A stretch of 64,000 bases of DNA from DASRHT01 sp035293765 (lineage in GTDB: Bacteria > Chloroflexota > Ktedonobacteria > Ktedonobacterales > Ktedonobacteraceae), in the NCBI GenBank assembly GCA_035293765.1, contig DATGMF010000088.1, forward strand, positions 1 through 64,000. The letters are read 5' to 3'. Shown here in pieces: positions 33,207 through 42,555 of the stretch. The translations under genes were made by a program, and so were the position numbers. The notes under the pieces were generated by a model that searched no databases, had not been told where the DNA came from, and was given only the letters and a program-made list of their open reading frames with translations. The stretch's first letter is position 1; the number at the start of each line of letters is the position of its first letter.

Positions 33207-34622
33207 ATGAGCCGTATTCAGGAGGATGCCGAGCACATCTTAGCCCAGTTGAGCAGTCTCGACGCGACGCATAGCACCCAGGAGCAGGAGCCGCACGGCC
33301 CGATCCGTCTGATTGATATTCACATTTATGAGCCGGAACCGGAGGAGATGCCCCCCACGGACGCGCCAAGCGTTGAGGGCACACTCGTGGAAGAGGAGCG
33401 CGTCCGGCAGCCACCGCAGGCAGAAGAACCGCACGAAGACGCCCCGAACCCGATGCGCAGACCGCCTGCTCGTCGTAAACGGGCAGTCCTTCCGGTGCTG
33501 CTTGTACTTGTCTGTCTGCTTGCAGGAAGCAGCCTGCTCGTGCTGGTGGCGCTGCCCCTGCTCACCCCTTCGGCGACCGTGACCATTGTGCCACGTTCAA
33601 CCGTTGTGAGCGTGACCCGTACCCTCGTGGTCGCAACCGATCAGACGCAGCCCCTTACAGCAGGACAGCTTCCCGGAAGATCGCTTGCCAGCCTCAGCAT
33701 GAGCCAGGCGCTCACCGTTCCCACCACCGGCACAGTGCATCAAGAGGCCCAGATGGCGCACGGCCTGATCACCTTCTATAACGCCGCGCCTATTGTACAA
33801 GTGGTCAGTGCTGGTACGCTGATCGTGAGCCCTGACGGCAGGCAAGTCGTCACCGATGCCGACGCGGTGATTCCGGCGGCTGTCTATCCCACCTTTGGAC
33901 AAGTCACCGTCTCGGCTCATGCCACACAGCCAGGGCCAGCAGGCAATCTGGCAGCAGGCGCGATCTATGGCCCGTGTTGCAGGCTCAATGTCTCTGCTGT
34001 CAATAGTGCATTTTATGGGGGACAACTGGCCCGTACTTATCCGGTTGCCACACAACATGATATCGACCAGGCGGCGGCACGACTGACTACCGACCTGGAT
34101 CAGAGCATTCAGGCGGCGTTACAGACGCAGGTGCAGAGCGAGGAAACACTGCTCGTCCCGCAGCAATGTAGCCGGACAGTCACCGCTGATCATCCAGCAG
34201 GAACCGAAGCTACGCAAACGCGCGTCACGGTGATCGAACAATGCCGTGGGATCGCGGTGCCCACATCCCTCTACGAGCAGGCACTCATGCAGGCAGTGGC
34301 GCAGGAAGCCGCTGCACAGCTTGGAACAGGATACAGCCTGCAAGGAACCGTCCAGGCACGCGTGATGCAGGTCCGCACCAACGTACAAGGCAACATCGAT
34401 GTGCAGGTGCAAGCTCGTGGGATGCTCGTTGCCCAGGTAAGTCAGGAGCAACAGCAGCATCTCAAGGCGATGATCGCAGGCAAAAGCAAAGCGCAGGCGA
34501 TTGCGCTGCTGCTTGGCACTGCTGGGATCAAGACGGTTTCCGTCACGTTGAGCAATAACGGGACGATGCTGCCCACCGATGTCAGTCAGATCCATCTGGC
34601 GTTTCTCATCATGCAGGAGTAA
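33207..34622 (+). CDS. Membrane-anchored baseplate-J-like protein
   Basis: 471 residues from MSRIQEDAEHILAQL, with AAGGAG 8 nt upstream. The frame is open further upstream to 33087 but overlaps the previous gene there. An acidic cytosolic segment (1-85) leads to a transmembrane helix (LPVLLVLVCLLAGSSLLVLVALPLL, about 92-116), then an extracytoplasmic domain. The region HGLITFYNAAPIVQVVSAGT...VTDADAVIPA resembles the baseplate J/gp47 fold of phage tails and contractile machines. Stand-alone membrane forms occur in Chloroflexota (from memory). No other tail genes are nearby, so I do not call a phage or secretion system. Confidence 0.7.
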   Translation: MSRIQEDAEHILAQLSSLDATHSTQEQEPHGPIRLIDIHIYEPEPEEMPPTDAPSVEGTLVEEERVRQPPQAEEPHEDAPNPMRRPPARRKRAVLPVLLVLVCLLAGSSLLVLVALPLLTPSATVTIVPRSTVVSVTRTLVVATDQTQPLTAGQLPGRSLASLSMSQALTVPTTGTVHQEAQMAHGLITFYNAAPIVQVVSAGTLIVSPDGRQVVTDADAVIPAAVYPTFGQVTVSAHATQPGPAGNLAAGAIYGPCCRLNVSAVNSAFYGGQLARTYPVATQHDIDQAAARLTTDLDQSIQAALQTQVQSEETLLVPQQCSRTVTADHPAGTEATQTRVTVIEQCRGIAVPTSLYEQALMQAVAQEAAAQLGTGYSLQGTVQARVMQVRTNVQGNIDVQVQARGMLVAQVSQEQQQHLKAMIAGKSKAQAIALLLGTAGIKTVSVTLSNNGTMLPTDVSQIHLAFLIMQE

Positions 34623-34626
34623 AAAG

Positions 34627-34881
34627 ATGCATAGCCCTGAACCATTGGAGACAATCAGCCATCATATCGTACCGCTGTTAGGGGTGCAGGGAACGATCCT
34701 GCAAGAGATCACGCTCGGCGTGCATCACCTCTCTATCCTCAGTGATCAGAGCATCATTGTGCGCTGTGAGCGGGGCGAGACGGAAGAAGCTGCTCAGGAG
34801 GTTCATCTGGACGCGCTAGAGACCTATCGGCTGATGCAGTGCCTGCGCGAAGTGTTCCAGCAGGCTCCCACCCGTTCGTAA
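34627..34881 (+). CDS. Small hypothetical protein upstream of tnpB
   Basis: 84 residues from MHSPEPLETISHHIVPLLG. CAGGAG overlaps the end of the previous gene and the ATG follows 4 nt after its stop codon. Mixed beta strands (GTILQEITLGVHHLSILSDQSIIVRCE) and a C-terminal helix (LDALETYRLMQCLREVFQQ). It has no known motif. Being coupled to both neighbours, it is part of the same operon. Confidence 0.6.
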   Translation: MHSPEPLETISHHIVPLLGVQGTILQEITLGVHHLSILSDQSIIVRCERGETEEAAQEVHLDALETYRLMQCLREVFQQAPTRS

Positions 34882-34895
34882 AGGAGAGACACCCG

Positions 34896-36308
34896 ATGAA
34901 AAAACGACAGCGCCGAGCGAGACCAGGCGAACTACAGCACATCACCAAAGCGGTCACGCATATCCGCTTAGTGGAGGTCAACCCTGGGAAGCTTGCGGCT
35001 CTTGATACGTTGGCATCGGTCTACCTCGCGCTCTGTCAGCAGTACGTCACCCTCTTCTGTACTGATGAGCCTCCCAACAAACTGCGTGACCCGCTTTATC
35101 AGACGCCCCTCTCCGAACGCTGGCACCGCGTTGCCATCATGCAAGCAGCAGGCATTGCGCGCTCCTGGCTCACCAATCGCGCCGTCGCCTATCAGCAATA
35201 CCAGGCTGATCTGGAACGATACCAACACAAACGAGCCGATGGGACGCTTCCTCCGCGGACTAAGGAGCCACAGTGGAATGAATGGAACATTCCCACCTTG
35301 CGCGAACCCTGTATTCAAGCCAATGTCAACGTGGTCAAACTAGAGCCGTCCCACGACTCGACCTATGCGTATTGGCTCACGATCAGCACGCTTGAGAAAA
35401 GGCAACCAATCCAGGTTCCTGTCAAACTGGCTCCCTATCACCAGCGTGCCCTGATCGACCCCAGGACCCAGCAGGCAAGGAAGCTCAACAGCAGCGTCCA
35501 ACTCAATCGGCGCAAGGGCGTCTGGTGGCTCACCCTCTCCTATGACGAGGAAGTCACGCCAGACCCTGTTTCGGGTGCGCCTGTTGTGGGGATCGATGTG
35601 GGCATCGCCAATTTTGTGACGACCAGCACCGGCAAGCAGTACGGCTCGTTCCATAAAAGTTTGCGCGCGCGTCACAAACGAGATCGCGCCAAACGCCGCA
35701 GGAAAGCGAAACTGCGGGCGTGCTTGCAGAAAAAAGGGTGCAAGAAGCTGCCCTCTACCAGCAGTCGGAGCGGGCAGCGGCTGCTGCGCTATGTCAAGCA
35801 GGAGATCAATCGTGCCGTCAACCAGTGCTTTACTGATCCAGAGCATCAGGGCGCTCAGTTTGCCTATGAGCAGTTATCGGTCGCGTCGATGCGCTTTAAG
35901 GCGAAAGCACAAAACGCCTATCTGCGAGCGTCCAATTTGGGACGCATTTCCCAACAGATCGTTTGGAATAGTCAGAAACGAGGGGTGAAGGCGACCCCGG
36001 TCATCAGTGCGTACAGTTCCCAGGAGTGCAGCGTGTGCCATTATACCGACCGCAAAAACCGACCGAACCAACAAACGTTTTGTTGCCGGGTCTGCGGCTT
36101 CGAGGCCCATGCTGATCACAACGCGGCGATCAACATCAGTCGGCGGCTCGGGGACAACGCGTTACGTGCGTGTCGTGACCGCAACGCCATCAAGGCCGTG
36201 CTCATGCAACGTCATGAAGCATGGAAACAGCAGCAGGGAATGGAAGCTGCCAGTCCGGTGAAACGCAGGAGACGAGGGAAATCTTCACTCCCTGTTTCAC
36301 CTCTCTGA
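34896..36308 (+). CDS. tnpB: TnpB (IS200/IS605 OrfB family) RNA-guided-type RuvC nuclease
   Basis: 470 residues from MKKRQRRARPGEL, with AAAGGAGAG upstream and 14 nt after the previous gene. RuvC catalytic residues look intact: D234 in VVGIDVGIANF, E325 in FAYEQLSVASM, D407 in HADHNAAINIS. The OrfB zinc finger is present (CSVC...CCRVC), with the Arg/Lys-rich bridge region KRDRAKRRRKAKLR. TnpB proteins cut DNA guided by a reRNA/omega-RNA made from the element's right end. No tnpA is found, and the gene is in operon spacing with four small or surface-protein genes. It may be a stranded element or a domesticated nuclease. The product is longer than the usual ~400 residues. Confidence 0.9.
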   Translation: MKKRQRRARPGELQHITKAVTHIRLVEVNPGKLAALDTLASVYLALCQQYVTLFCTDEPPNKLRDPLYQTPLSERWHRVAIMQAAGIARSWLTNRAVAYQQYQADLERYQHKRADGTLPPRTKEPQWNEWNIPTLREPCIQANVNVVKLEPSHDSTYAYWLTISTLEKRQPIQVPVKLAPYHQRALIDPRTQQARKLNSSVQLNRRKGVWWLTLSYDEEVTPDPVSGAPVVGIDVGIANFVTTSTGKQYGSFHKSLRARHKRDRAKRRRKAKLRACLQKKGCKKLPSTSSRSGQRLLRYVKQEINRAVNQCFTDPEHQGAQFAYEQLSVASMRFKAKAQNAYLRASNLGRISQQIVWNSQKRGVKATPVISAYSSQECSVCHYTDRKNRPNQQTFCCRVCGFEAHADHNAAINISRRLGDNALRACRDRNAIKAVLMQRHEAWKQQQGMEAASPVKRRRRGKSSLPVSPL

Positions 36309-36420
36309 TGTGTATTGCTTCTTCCGCTGTAAGAGGTTGCCCGTAGTGTAACCTGCCGCCGAGTCAGTTGCTTTGTAAACCGGCGTAGCTGAATGCTGAG
36401 GGTGTAGGCATGATATCCAT
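36309..36420 (+). ncRNA. Candidate TnpB guide-RNA scaffold / right end
   Basis: Structured, non-coding sequence directly after tnpB: AGGTT and AACCT arms flank GCCCGTAGTGT (around 36333-36353), then a GC-rich stretch to a point near 36415. By position it is where a reRNA scaffold and transposon right end would be. No boundary can be fixed from one copy. Confidence 0.25.
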
Positions 36421-36470
36421 GTCTATATTTTTAGTAACTATAACTGATATTTCAGGACATAGCAAGTTGT

Positions 36471-37103
36471 TTACGTTTGTGCGGCTTCGATAAGTGCTGG
36501 AAGGATCTCGTTGGTAATGGCCTGGATCTGATACAGGCTTTCGATCCAGGGAATATCCTGCTCGCGGACCCCGCGAAATTCCACGAGTTGCAGAATCGCC
36601 TCATCAAAGAGCGTGCGGAAGTAGAGAAAGGCCCGCACGGCGTCGGCGACCGGCACATGTGATTTGCAGGTGATGGAGCCATATTCCTTGCCCAGTTGCA
36701 TAGCCTCGCTGCGTAACGCTTCCTTGTTTGTCGCGTCACTCAACGCGCGTTGCAGGAGATCAAGCACGCGCCTCCCTAGATGGCGATAGGCGTCGCGGGC
36801 CGTCTCATCGAACTGCTGATACCAGGGCAGCGTGCTCAACGTGCCGTCAGTAAAGGCGAAGCGGACCCGCCCCATGATACTCTGAATAAGCAATTGAGCC
36901 GTCGGGTGTGGCTTTGGCTCCATCTCCTGGCGCAGACGAGCCTCGACATCGGCGCGACGAAAGCGACGATGGCCGCCGCTGGTGCGGCGCGAAGGTAGTT
37001 CATTGCGATCAGCCCACAGGCGAACTGTGGCCGGATGCATTCCCAGCAGTTCAGCAGCTTCGCGCAGGCTCAACCACTCTTCCCCTCCCTGTGATGACAA
37101 CAC
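36471..37103 (-). CDS. MerR/excisionase-type HTH regulator with C-terminal helical sensor domain
   Basis: 210 residues. The N-terminal winged HTH is WLSLREAAELLGMHPATVRLWADRNELPSRRT...GGHRRFRRADV. The C-terminal part (about 75-210) is all helical (TARDAYRHLGRRVLDLLQRALS; AVRAFLYFRTLFDEAILQLVE) and resembles the RsbR/kinase-associated N-terminal sensor bundle seen in many actinobacterial and chloroflexi regulators. GGAGG precedes the GTG at 37103 by 4 nt or a TTG at 37100 by 7 nt. No cognate operon is evident; pepF lies divergent downstream of the repeat cluster. Confidence 0.75.
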   Translation of the reverse strand: MLSSQGGEEWLSLREAAELLGMHPATVRLWADRNELPSRRTSGGHRRFRRADVEARLRQEMEPKPHPTAQLLIQSIMGRVRFAFTDGTLSTLPWYQQFDETARDAYRHLGRRVLDLLQRALSDATNKEALRSEAMQLGKEYGSITCKSHVPVADAVRAFLYFRTLFDEAILQLVEFRGVREQDIPWIESLYQIQAITNEILPALIEAAQT

Positions 37104-37373
37104 GACACCTCCTACCCTTGAAATGCAGTTGCGAACGCCGCTGGCTCACGGCCAGTCCAGGTGGCTGGACGCACGCAACCGAAAGATTTGCCAACAGTGG
37201 TAGCGATAATTTTTAGTAAGCGCCTAATTTGTAGCTTGATTGTATGGAATTCATGACGTGCCGTCAAGTACAGGCTGGCAACTGCTGCATTCTCAGGGTC
37301 TTCGTCTCTCATGCTACAATACTAGCAATACTGTTTTGATGAGCCTTTCAATCTTCCGTGCTCCAACGCTGTT

Positions 37374-37443
37374 GGACGCGATCAATCTGGTCCCTACGCG
37401 AAAGCGATAAATCGCAGGCGGACGCGATCAATCTGGTCCCTAC
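37374..37443 (+). repeat. Direct-repeat pair of the GCGATAAATCGC/CCCTAC repeat family
   Basis: A 24-bp unit (37374-37397) is repeated exactly at 37420-37443, 46 bp apart. The palindrome GCGATAAATCGC (37404-37415) lies between, as in the single copy at 6495-6533. It lies just upstream of the pepF ribosome binding site. The rest of the 37104-37480 gap holds nothing I can name. Confidence 0.8.
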
Positions 37444-37480
37444 AGGAGCGCGGCATTGAAGTGAAAAGGAGATTTGCCTG

Positions 37481-39280
37481 GTGACTACAACCCAATCGTT
37501 ACCCCATTGGGACATGTCTGTGGTTTATCCAAGTCTGGACTCGCCGGAGTTTGCTCAAGGCTTTGCCCAGACAACGCAGGATATCGCCGATCTCGCGCTG
37601 CTATTTGATGAACATCATGTTGCCCAGCAACCGGCCCGGGCGGTGGATGATAGCATCGTCCACACCCTGGAAACCGTATTTGCACGTTACAATGTGGCTG
37701 CGGATAACATTAGAACGCTCCTGGCATATATCAGTTGTTTTGTGAATACAAACTCGCGAGACACTATTGCCCAGGCCCGGTTGAGCGAATTGCAGCAACA
37801 CCTGGTACAATGGTCTCTCCTGACCACCCGCCTCACCGCCTGGCTCGGCTCATTGAATGTAGAGGAGCTGATTGAACGGTCCGCAACTGCACGCGATCAT
37901 GCATATATGTTGCGTCGCTCTAAAGTACAGGCGCAACATCTCATGTCGCCTGCTGAGGAAATGTTGGCTGCGGAACTGGGTGTTATCAGCGGAACGGCAT
38001 GGACCAGGCTGCATAGCAATGTCACCTCTCAACTGACGGTTTCACTGGAAATTGCCGATCAGGTGCAGGAACTCCCAATGAGCGCGATCCGCAACCTGGC
38101 CCATGATGCCGACCGGGAGGTACGTCGCCGTGCCTATGAAGCTGAAATCGCAGCATGGAAGCAGGCTGCCCTGCCTCTTGCCGCCGCCCTCAACAGTATC
38201 AAGGGCGAGGTCAACATTTTGACGCGGAGCCGGGGATGGGAATCTCCTCTCGCGTCTTCATTGTTCAGCAATAATATCGATCAACAGACGCTTGACGCGA
38301 TGTTCTCGGCTGCTCGCCAGTCTTTCCCCGATTTTCGCCGCTACCTGCACGCCAAAGCCCACGCGCTTCACCTGCCGCGCCTCGCCTGGTACGATCTGTT
38401 CGCACCGGTTGGCTCAAGCAGTCGCATCTGGGAATACGACAATGCTGCGGCCTTTATTGTTGAGCAATTCGGCACCTATTCACCCAGGCTCGCCAATTTC
38501 GCGGCCCGTGCGTTCAAAGAACACTGGATCGACGCCGAGCCGCGCTCCGGTAAGCGTGACGGGGCCTATTGCACGCCATTGCGTAAAGATGAGTCGCGGG
38601 TATTCGCCAACTTTAAGCCCGCCTTCGGCGGCATGAGTACACTGGCTCATGAACTGGGACATGGCTACCATAACTTCAATCTGGCTCAACGCACCTCGCT
38701 CCAGCGCATCACGCCGATGACCCTGGCTGAAACCGCCAGCATTTTCTGCGAGACGATTATCCGCCAGGCCGCGCTGCAAAACGCTGATAAACAGGAACAG
38801 ATTGTGATCCTTGAGGCCGCATTAAACGGCTCTTGTCAGGTGGTGGTCGATATCTACAGTCGCTTCCTCTTCGAGCAAAGCGTCTTTGAAAAGCGCAAGC
38901 AGCGCGAGCTATCCATTGATGAGCTCAATCACCTGATGCTGGAAGCTCAGCGGGCGACTTACGGCGATGGGCTGGATGATGCAACGCTGCACCCATACAT
39001 GTGGGCCGTCAAGCCCCACTATTACAGCAGCGCCCGCTCGTTCTACAACTACCCTTATATGTTCGGCCTGCTCTTCGGGCTGGGGCTCTATGCGCGCTAC
39101 CAGCAGGACCCGGAAGCATTCAAGCAGGGCTATGATGATTTACTATCATCAACCGGACTGGCCGATGCGGCAACGCTCGCGGCCCGCTTCGGCATTGATC
39201 TCCATTCTGAAGCGTTCTGGAACGCCAGCCTGGATGTTGTGCGTAAAGATATAGCGCAATTTGAGGCGCTAACACAGTAG
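37481..39280 (+). CDS. pepF: Oligoendopeptidase F (M3 family)
   Basis: 599 residues, typical of PepF. The zinc motif HELGH lies in MSTLAHELGHGYH, followed by the downstream Glu in LAETASIFCETI. The N-terminal helical domain is seen in ISCFVNTNSRDTIAQARLSELQ. The C-terminal HPYMWAVKPHYYSSARSFYNYPYMFGLLF is characteristic of the family. It is a cytosolic metallopeptidase that cleaves peptides of about 6-18 residues. The GTG start is 10 nt after AAGGAG. Confidence 0.95.
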   Translation: MTTTQSLPHWDMSVVYPSLDSPEFAQGFAQTTQDIADLALLFDEHHVAQQPARAVDDSIVHTLETVFARYNVAADNIRTLLAYISCFVNTNSRDTIAQARLSELQQHLVQWSLLTTRLTAWLGSLNVEELIERSATARDHAYMLRRSKVQAQHLMSPAEEMLAAELGVISGTAWTRLHSNVTSQLTVSLEIADQVQELPMSAIRNLAHDADREVRRRAYEAEIAAWKQAALPLAAALNSIKGEVNILTRSRGWESPLASSLFSNNIDQQTLDAMFSAARQSFPDFRRYLHAKAHALHLPRLAWYDLFAPVGSSSRIWEYDNAAAFIVEQFGTYSPRLANFAARAFKEHWIDAEPRSGKRDGAYCTPLRKDESRVFANFKPAFGGMSTLAHELGHGYHNFNLAQRTSLQRITPMTLAETASIFCETIIRQAALQNADKQEQIVILEAALNGSCQVVVDIYSRFLFEQSVFEKRKQRELSIDELNHLMLEAQRATYGDGLDDATLHPYMWAVKPHYYSSARSFYNYPYMFGLLFGLGLYARYQQDPEAFKQGYDDLLSSTGLADAATLAARFGIDLHSEAFWNASLDVVRKDIAQFEALTQ

Positions 39281-39335
39281 AAGGGGTTATCGAGAAGTCG
39301 GCCTGAGAGATATCGGGCCGACTGGCTTTATACCA

Positions 39336-40124
39336 TTAATGGTGCGTGATAGTAATGGTAAATGGTCCCCATTCGCCGGTTAAGCCCTGTCCGTGGCAGG
39401 AGACGCTCTTTCCTTGCGCGATGCCTTTCTCGGTCATCAGGCCAAGCGCGATAATGCAGGAATTTATTTTGCTGGGAACCTCCGTATATGTCCCCACGTT
39501 TTGTCCATCAACGAAAAAGCTTACCTCATCGCTATTTTTCGCGTAACTGATGCGATAGCGATGGGTTTGCCCATACGTTGTTTCAACGGGCAGTTCGTTA
39601 AAGTCCGAAAAATACTTTGGCTTCACCGGCTCGTCTGGATCTGCCGGGGCGGGCACTCCTGGAAAAGGCAGGCGAGCAAAGACGGTCGCTATTCTATCGT
39701 TGCAAGCAAAAACGTCAAGCGCCATACCGGTTTGAAAATCCAGCAGATGAGCCGAAACAAAGCCATCGTAGAGATCATACGGACGCGTACCGCTGCAACG
39801 CGCACTCATATCCCACTCGAAGGAGATTGCGCCATCATCAGGGATGACAAAGCGACTGGTCGAGAAAAACATATTTTTGGCGTTATCGAGGATCTGCACG
39901 CGGTCATGGGAGCGCGTCAGCCTTTCCACGCGTACCCGCAGGAGATCACCCTCGACGATTACCGCCGCATCCGGCTCGCGGTAGCGCCAGAATGTGCCAT
40001 CGGGCAGGGCAAAGCCGCCATATTCCCACTTGCGGTCCACGCCGCTGATAATGCTATGATAGCCCGCATAGGTCGATACCTCTACTTGTTGCCGTTCATC
40101 GCCGCTTGCCTGTACTTCTTGCAT
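39336..40124 (-). CDS. Conserved hypothetical protein with beta-sandwich character (DUF6081-like)
   Basis: About 262 residues without signal peptide or transmembrane helix. Alternating short strands (FALPDGTFWRYREPDAAVIV; GAISFEWDMSARCSGTRPYDLYDGFVSAHLLD; HRYRISYAKNSDEVSFFVDGQNVGTY) resemble a concanavalin/laminin-G-like jelly roll. GAGG precedes the ATG at 40124; a GTG at 40136 is an alternative. The DUF6081 name is from memory and uncertain. It is convergent with pepF and on its own. Confidence 0.65.
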   Translation of the reverse strand: MQEVQASGDERQQVEVSTYAGYHSIISGVDRKWEYGGFALPDGTFWRYREPDAAVIVEGDLLRVRVERLTRSHDRVQILDNAKNMFFSTSRFVIPDDGAISFEWDMSARCSGTRPYDLYDGFVSAHLLDFQTGMALDVFACNDRIATVFARLPFPGVPAPADPDEPVKPKYFSDFNELPVETTYGQTHRYRISYAKNSDEVSFFVDGQNVGTYTEVPSKINSCIIALGLMTEKGIAQGKSVSCHGQGLTGEWGPFTITITHH

Positions 40125-40205
40125 ACTTTTCCTCACTTGACAATATCTCTATCCGATAGGCCATATCTCCTTTAGTATACAACGAAGATAGCTTGCAGCC
40201 GATAA

Positions 40206-41027
40206 TTACGGAACATACCAGAATTGCACTCCGGCTTTTTTGAAGAAGGGATCGAGCCGGCGAGCCAGTTCCGCCAGGTGATGGCTCGGCACCTGGGGAT
40301 AGAGATGATGTTCCAGATGATAAGTCAATTCCAGGAAGATGAGCGGGATAATCCTGCCCCGTAAGGTGTGCGTCTGCGTGAGCGGCGTCTCCCCGTAATC
40401 CTTGTGCGGCAGATAGACGGTGAGCAGTGGGTAGACCCAGCTACCTACTATCGCCAATATGGCATAAAGTAGGAGAGCCGGGACGATCTTCCATAATAAA
40501 ATCCCGCTCACCACAACGATCAGAGGGACAAGCGCCTCTGTTATCAGCCAGGCCCGCTGCCCGGCTCGTCCCTTATTGCGCCGAAAGGCCCACCACCAGA
40601 GACGGTAAAGAAAAAGGGGGCCATAGAGGATTGCTCCCAGCATGCTTATTTTAGCGGGATAACCTTCGGGATCGTCATTTGCCGGAAAATACTTATGATG
40701 CTGGACATGCGTTGTGCGATAGGCGTGTCCACTTTCCATCAGCACCGCCCCCATCAGGAAAAGCGCCCACTCGGTTTGACGCTGATTCAGCCCGAGCGAT
40801 CTATGCACAACATCGTGCGTTACTGTGACGACCGCGACGAAGATGAGGAAGACGATCAGCGGTGCGAGCCACCATAACCCGGAGGCAACAGCAAAGATAT
40901 AGAGCGCGAGCCCCACAAATGGACGCGCCAGGGCAATCCGGCGCTGCCTGCGCGTGGTGATCAGCAGGTCGAGCCCCAGTTCATCAAGGCCAGGAATTGC
41001 CTGTTCAGGCAGGGTAAGTTCTTTCAT
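40206..41027 (-). CDS. Membrane fatty-acid desaturase / carotenoid hydroxylase-like di-iron enzyme
   Basis: About 273 residues from MKELTLPEQAIPGLDELG, with GGAGG 8 nt upstream. It overlaps the upstream gene by 23 nt, implying translational coupling. The three histidine boxes of membrane desaturases/hydroxylases are HDVVH, HVQHH and HLEHH, set among four or more hydrophobic helices. They bind a di-iron centre that inserts oxygen or a double bond using O2. Coupling to a CrtI-like flavoprotein suggests a carotenoid or related lipid substrate (inference). Confidence 0.85.
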   Translation of the reverse strand: MKELTLPEQAIPGLDELGLDLLITTRRQRRIALARPFVGLALYIFAVASGLWWLAPLIVFLIFVAVVTVTHDVVHRSLGLNQRQTEWALFLMGAVLMESGHAYRTTHVQHHKYFPANDDPEGYPAKISMLGAILYGPLFLYRLWWWAFRRNKGRAGQRAWLITEALVPLIVVVSGILLWKIVPALLLYAILAIVGSWVYPLLTVYLPHKDYGETPLTQTHTLRGRIIPLIFLELTYHLEHHLYPQVPSHHLAELARRLDPFFKKAGVQFWYVP

Positions 41028-42555
41028 GATGGATGCCTCCTGTAGCAAAGAGAGGGAATGATCGACGATGGGTAGTGGTATGATGTACTCGATTGAGAAT
41101 GCGCTCCGCGATGCTTCTGCTGCCGAGTACGCAGGCGACAGTTCCCAGGCCGGGCCACGTTGTATCGCCAGCCAACCAGAAGCCTGGGACGCCAATATCA
41201 TGCGGAATCGCCTGCTGGTTGGCATTTTCCAGCGTCAGGCGTACACCGCCAACAGCGCCATCGGGACGCGAGACAAAACGTTCGTAGGTATATGGCGTAC
41301 CTATTTCGTAGACCTGAGCGTATTCCCCAAGTTGTGGATAGACGCGCCGTGCAAGCTCGACCAGACGCTCTCCAATAACTTTTTTCTGCAACTGGTATGC
41401 TTGAGGAGATAGCCCTCTCCACTGGTCAAGCGGGCAATGGGTCGAGAGCACGACAGTATGATAGCCAGTAGGCGCGCTCTCGCTATCTCCGGGAGCTGAG
41501 ACGGAAATAAACATGTTATTGCCGTTCCCCAATGGCTTTTCATATGACTGTAATAGCTGATGATGCGTAAGATTCTGCCCGGCAACCTGATAGCCTGGCA
41601 CCCCTAGAAATACAACAACCGCGCCCCCCAACGCGTCGGCATCTCTTTTTATATAGGGCTGTAACGGTTGCGCGACCAGTGATGGGGCAAGCCTGGCTGT
41701 AAGTGGGGCTGGCAATGTACACACAACTTGCGCAGCCTCAAAAGTTCCGCGTCGGGTATTGATGAGAAAGCATCCTGCGCTACCCGCGATATGCTCCACC
41801 CGGCAGCCCACGCGCAGTTCTCCGCCCATTCCCCGGTAATGCGCGACAAGCTTTTGCCAGAAGCCACGCATGCCGCCTCTGGCCCGCATCAATCCGGCCC
41901 CACGAATGGTAATCCCCAGCGCGGCATTAATAAGTGGAGCTTGCTCGACACTACTATGAACGGTATCCTCAATCAACATTGAGAGCAGTCCCACCAGGGC
42001 CTTGTCTTCTCCCAAACCGTACATTCGTAGTGCATCTCCCATCGTCCAGCGGAGATAGCGAGCAAGGGGGATATGTTCAGGGCCAAGTACACGGAGGTTG
42101 CTAATAATATCCTGCACATTCTGCATAGGTAGCCTGACGCCATTGCGGCTCGCCCGCCAGAATACCTGAGCCAGTTGATCTAGCAAGCGCCAGAAGGCTC
42201 GATGAGCGGGCGTATCGCCCAGAGTTTTGAGACGTTCATCGGCCCAGAGAGCGGGGTCGCGATGCAAAGTGACGGTACGATCAGGCAACCAGGCAAGGTA
42301 GCCGGGGAGCATTTCGCCTTCAATGGGAGGCATATCAATACTCGCCAACCATTGGCCGCCGACGCCACCGGGAGCGAAATCCACCAGCGTGGTCGCGCCG
42401 ACATCAAACGAGAAGCCCTTCCGCCGGTAAAAGCCGGCGCAGCCACCGGGCTGTCCATGCGCCTCAAACATAACTGTTGAACAGCCTTCTTTCTGGAGTC
42501 GTGTCGCAGTCGCCATGCCAGCAATTCCTGCCCCTATGATTGCAACATCTTTCAT
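41005..42555 (-). CDS. CrtI/CrtD/CrtO-family FAD-dependent carotenoid desaturase or oxygenase
   Basis: About 516 residues from MKDVAIIGAGIAGMATATRL, with AGGG 8 nt upstream. The Rossmann FAD motif GxGxxG lies at the N-terminus, followed by PGGCAGFYRRKGFSFDVGAT as in phytoene desaturases. The C-terminal FAD loop is FWLAGDTTWPGLGTVACVLGSRSIAERIL, typical of the family. It probably acts on a carotenoid or polyprenoid at the membrane. Sub-family cannot be settled by eye (CrtD, CrtO and prolycopene isomerase look alike). First gene of a two-gene operon with the desaturase. Confidence 0.85.
   Translation of the reverse strand: MKDVAIIGAGIAGMATATRLQKEGCSTVMFEAHGQPGGCAGFYRRKGFSFDVGATTLVDFAPGGVGGQWLASIDMPPIEGEMLPGYLAWLPDRTVTLHRDPALWADERLKTLGDTPAHRAFWRLLDQLAQVFWRASRNGVRLPMQNVQDIISNLRVLGPEHIPLARYLRWTMGDALRMYGLGEDKALVGLLSMLIEDTVHSSVEQAPLINAALGITIRGAGLMRARGGMRGFWQKLVAHYRGMGGELRVGCRVEHIAGSAGCFLINTRRGTFEAAQVVCTLPAPLTARLAPSLVAQPLQPYIKRDADALGGAVVVFLGVPGYQVAGQNLTHHQLLQSYEKPLGNGNNMFISVSAPGDSESAPTGYHTVVLSTHCPLDQWRGLSPQAYQLQKKVIGERLVELARRVYPQLGEYAQVYEIGTPYTYERFVSRPDGAVGGVRLTLENANQQAIPHDIGVPGFWLAGDTTWPGLGTVACVLGSRSIAERILNRVHHTTTHRRSFPLFATGGIHHERTYPA

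Noticed and set aside
33207..34622. Phage tail or contractile injection system
   Set aside because: Only a baseplate-J-like domain on a membrane anchor is present; no sheath, tube, spike or ATPase genes nearby.
37374..37443. CRISPR-like array
   Set aside because: Only two repeat units with a palindrome between them, no further units and no cas genes.
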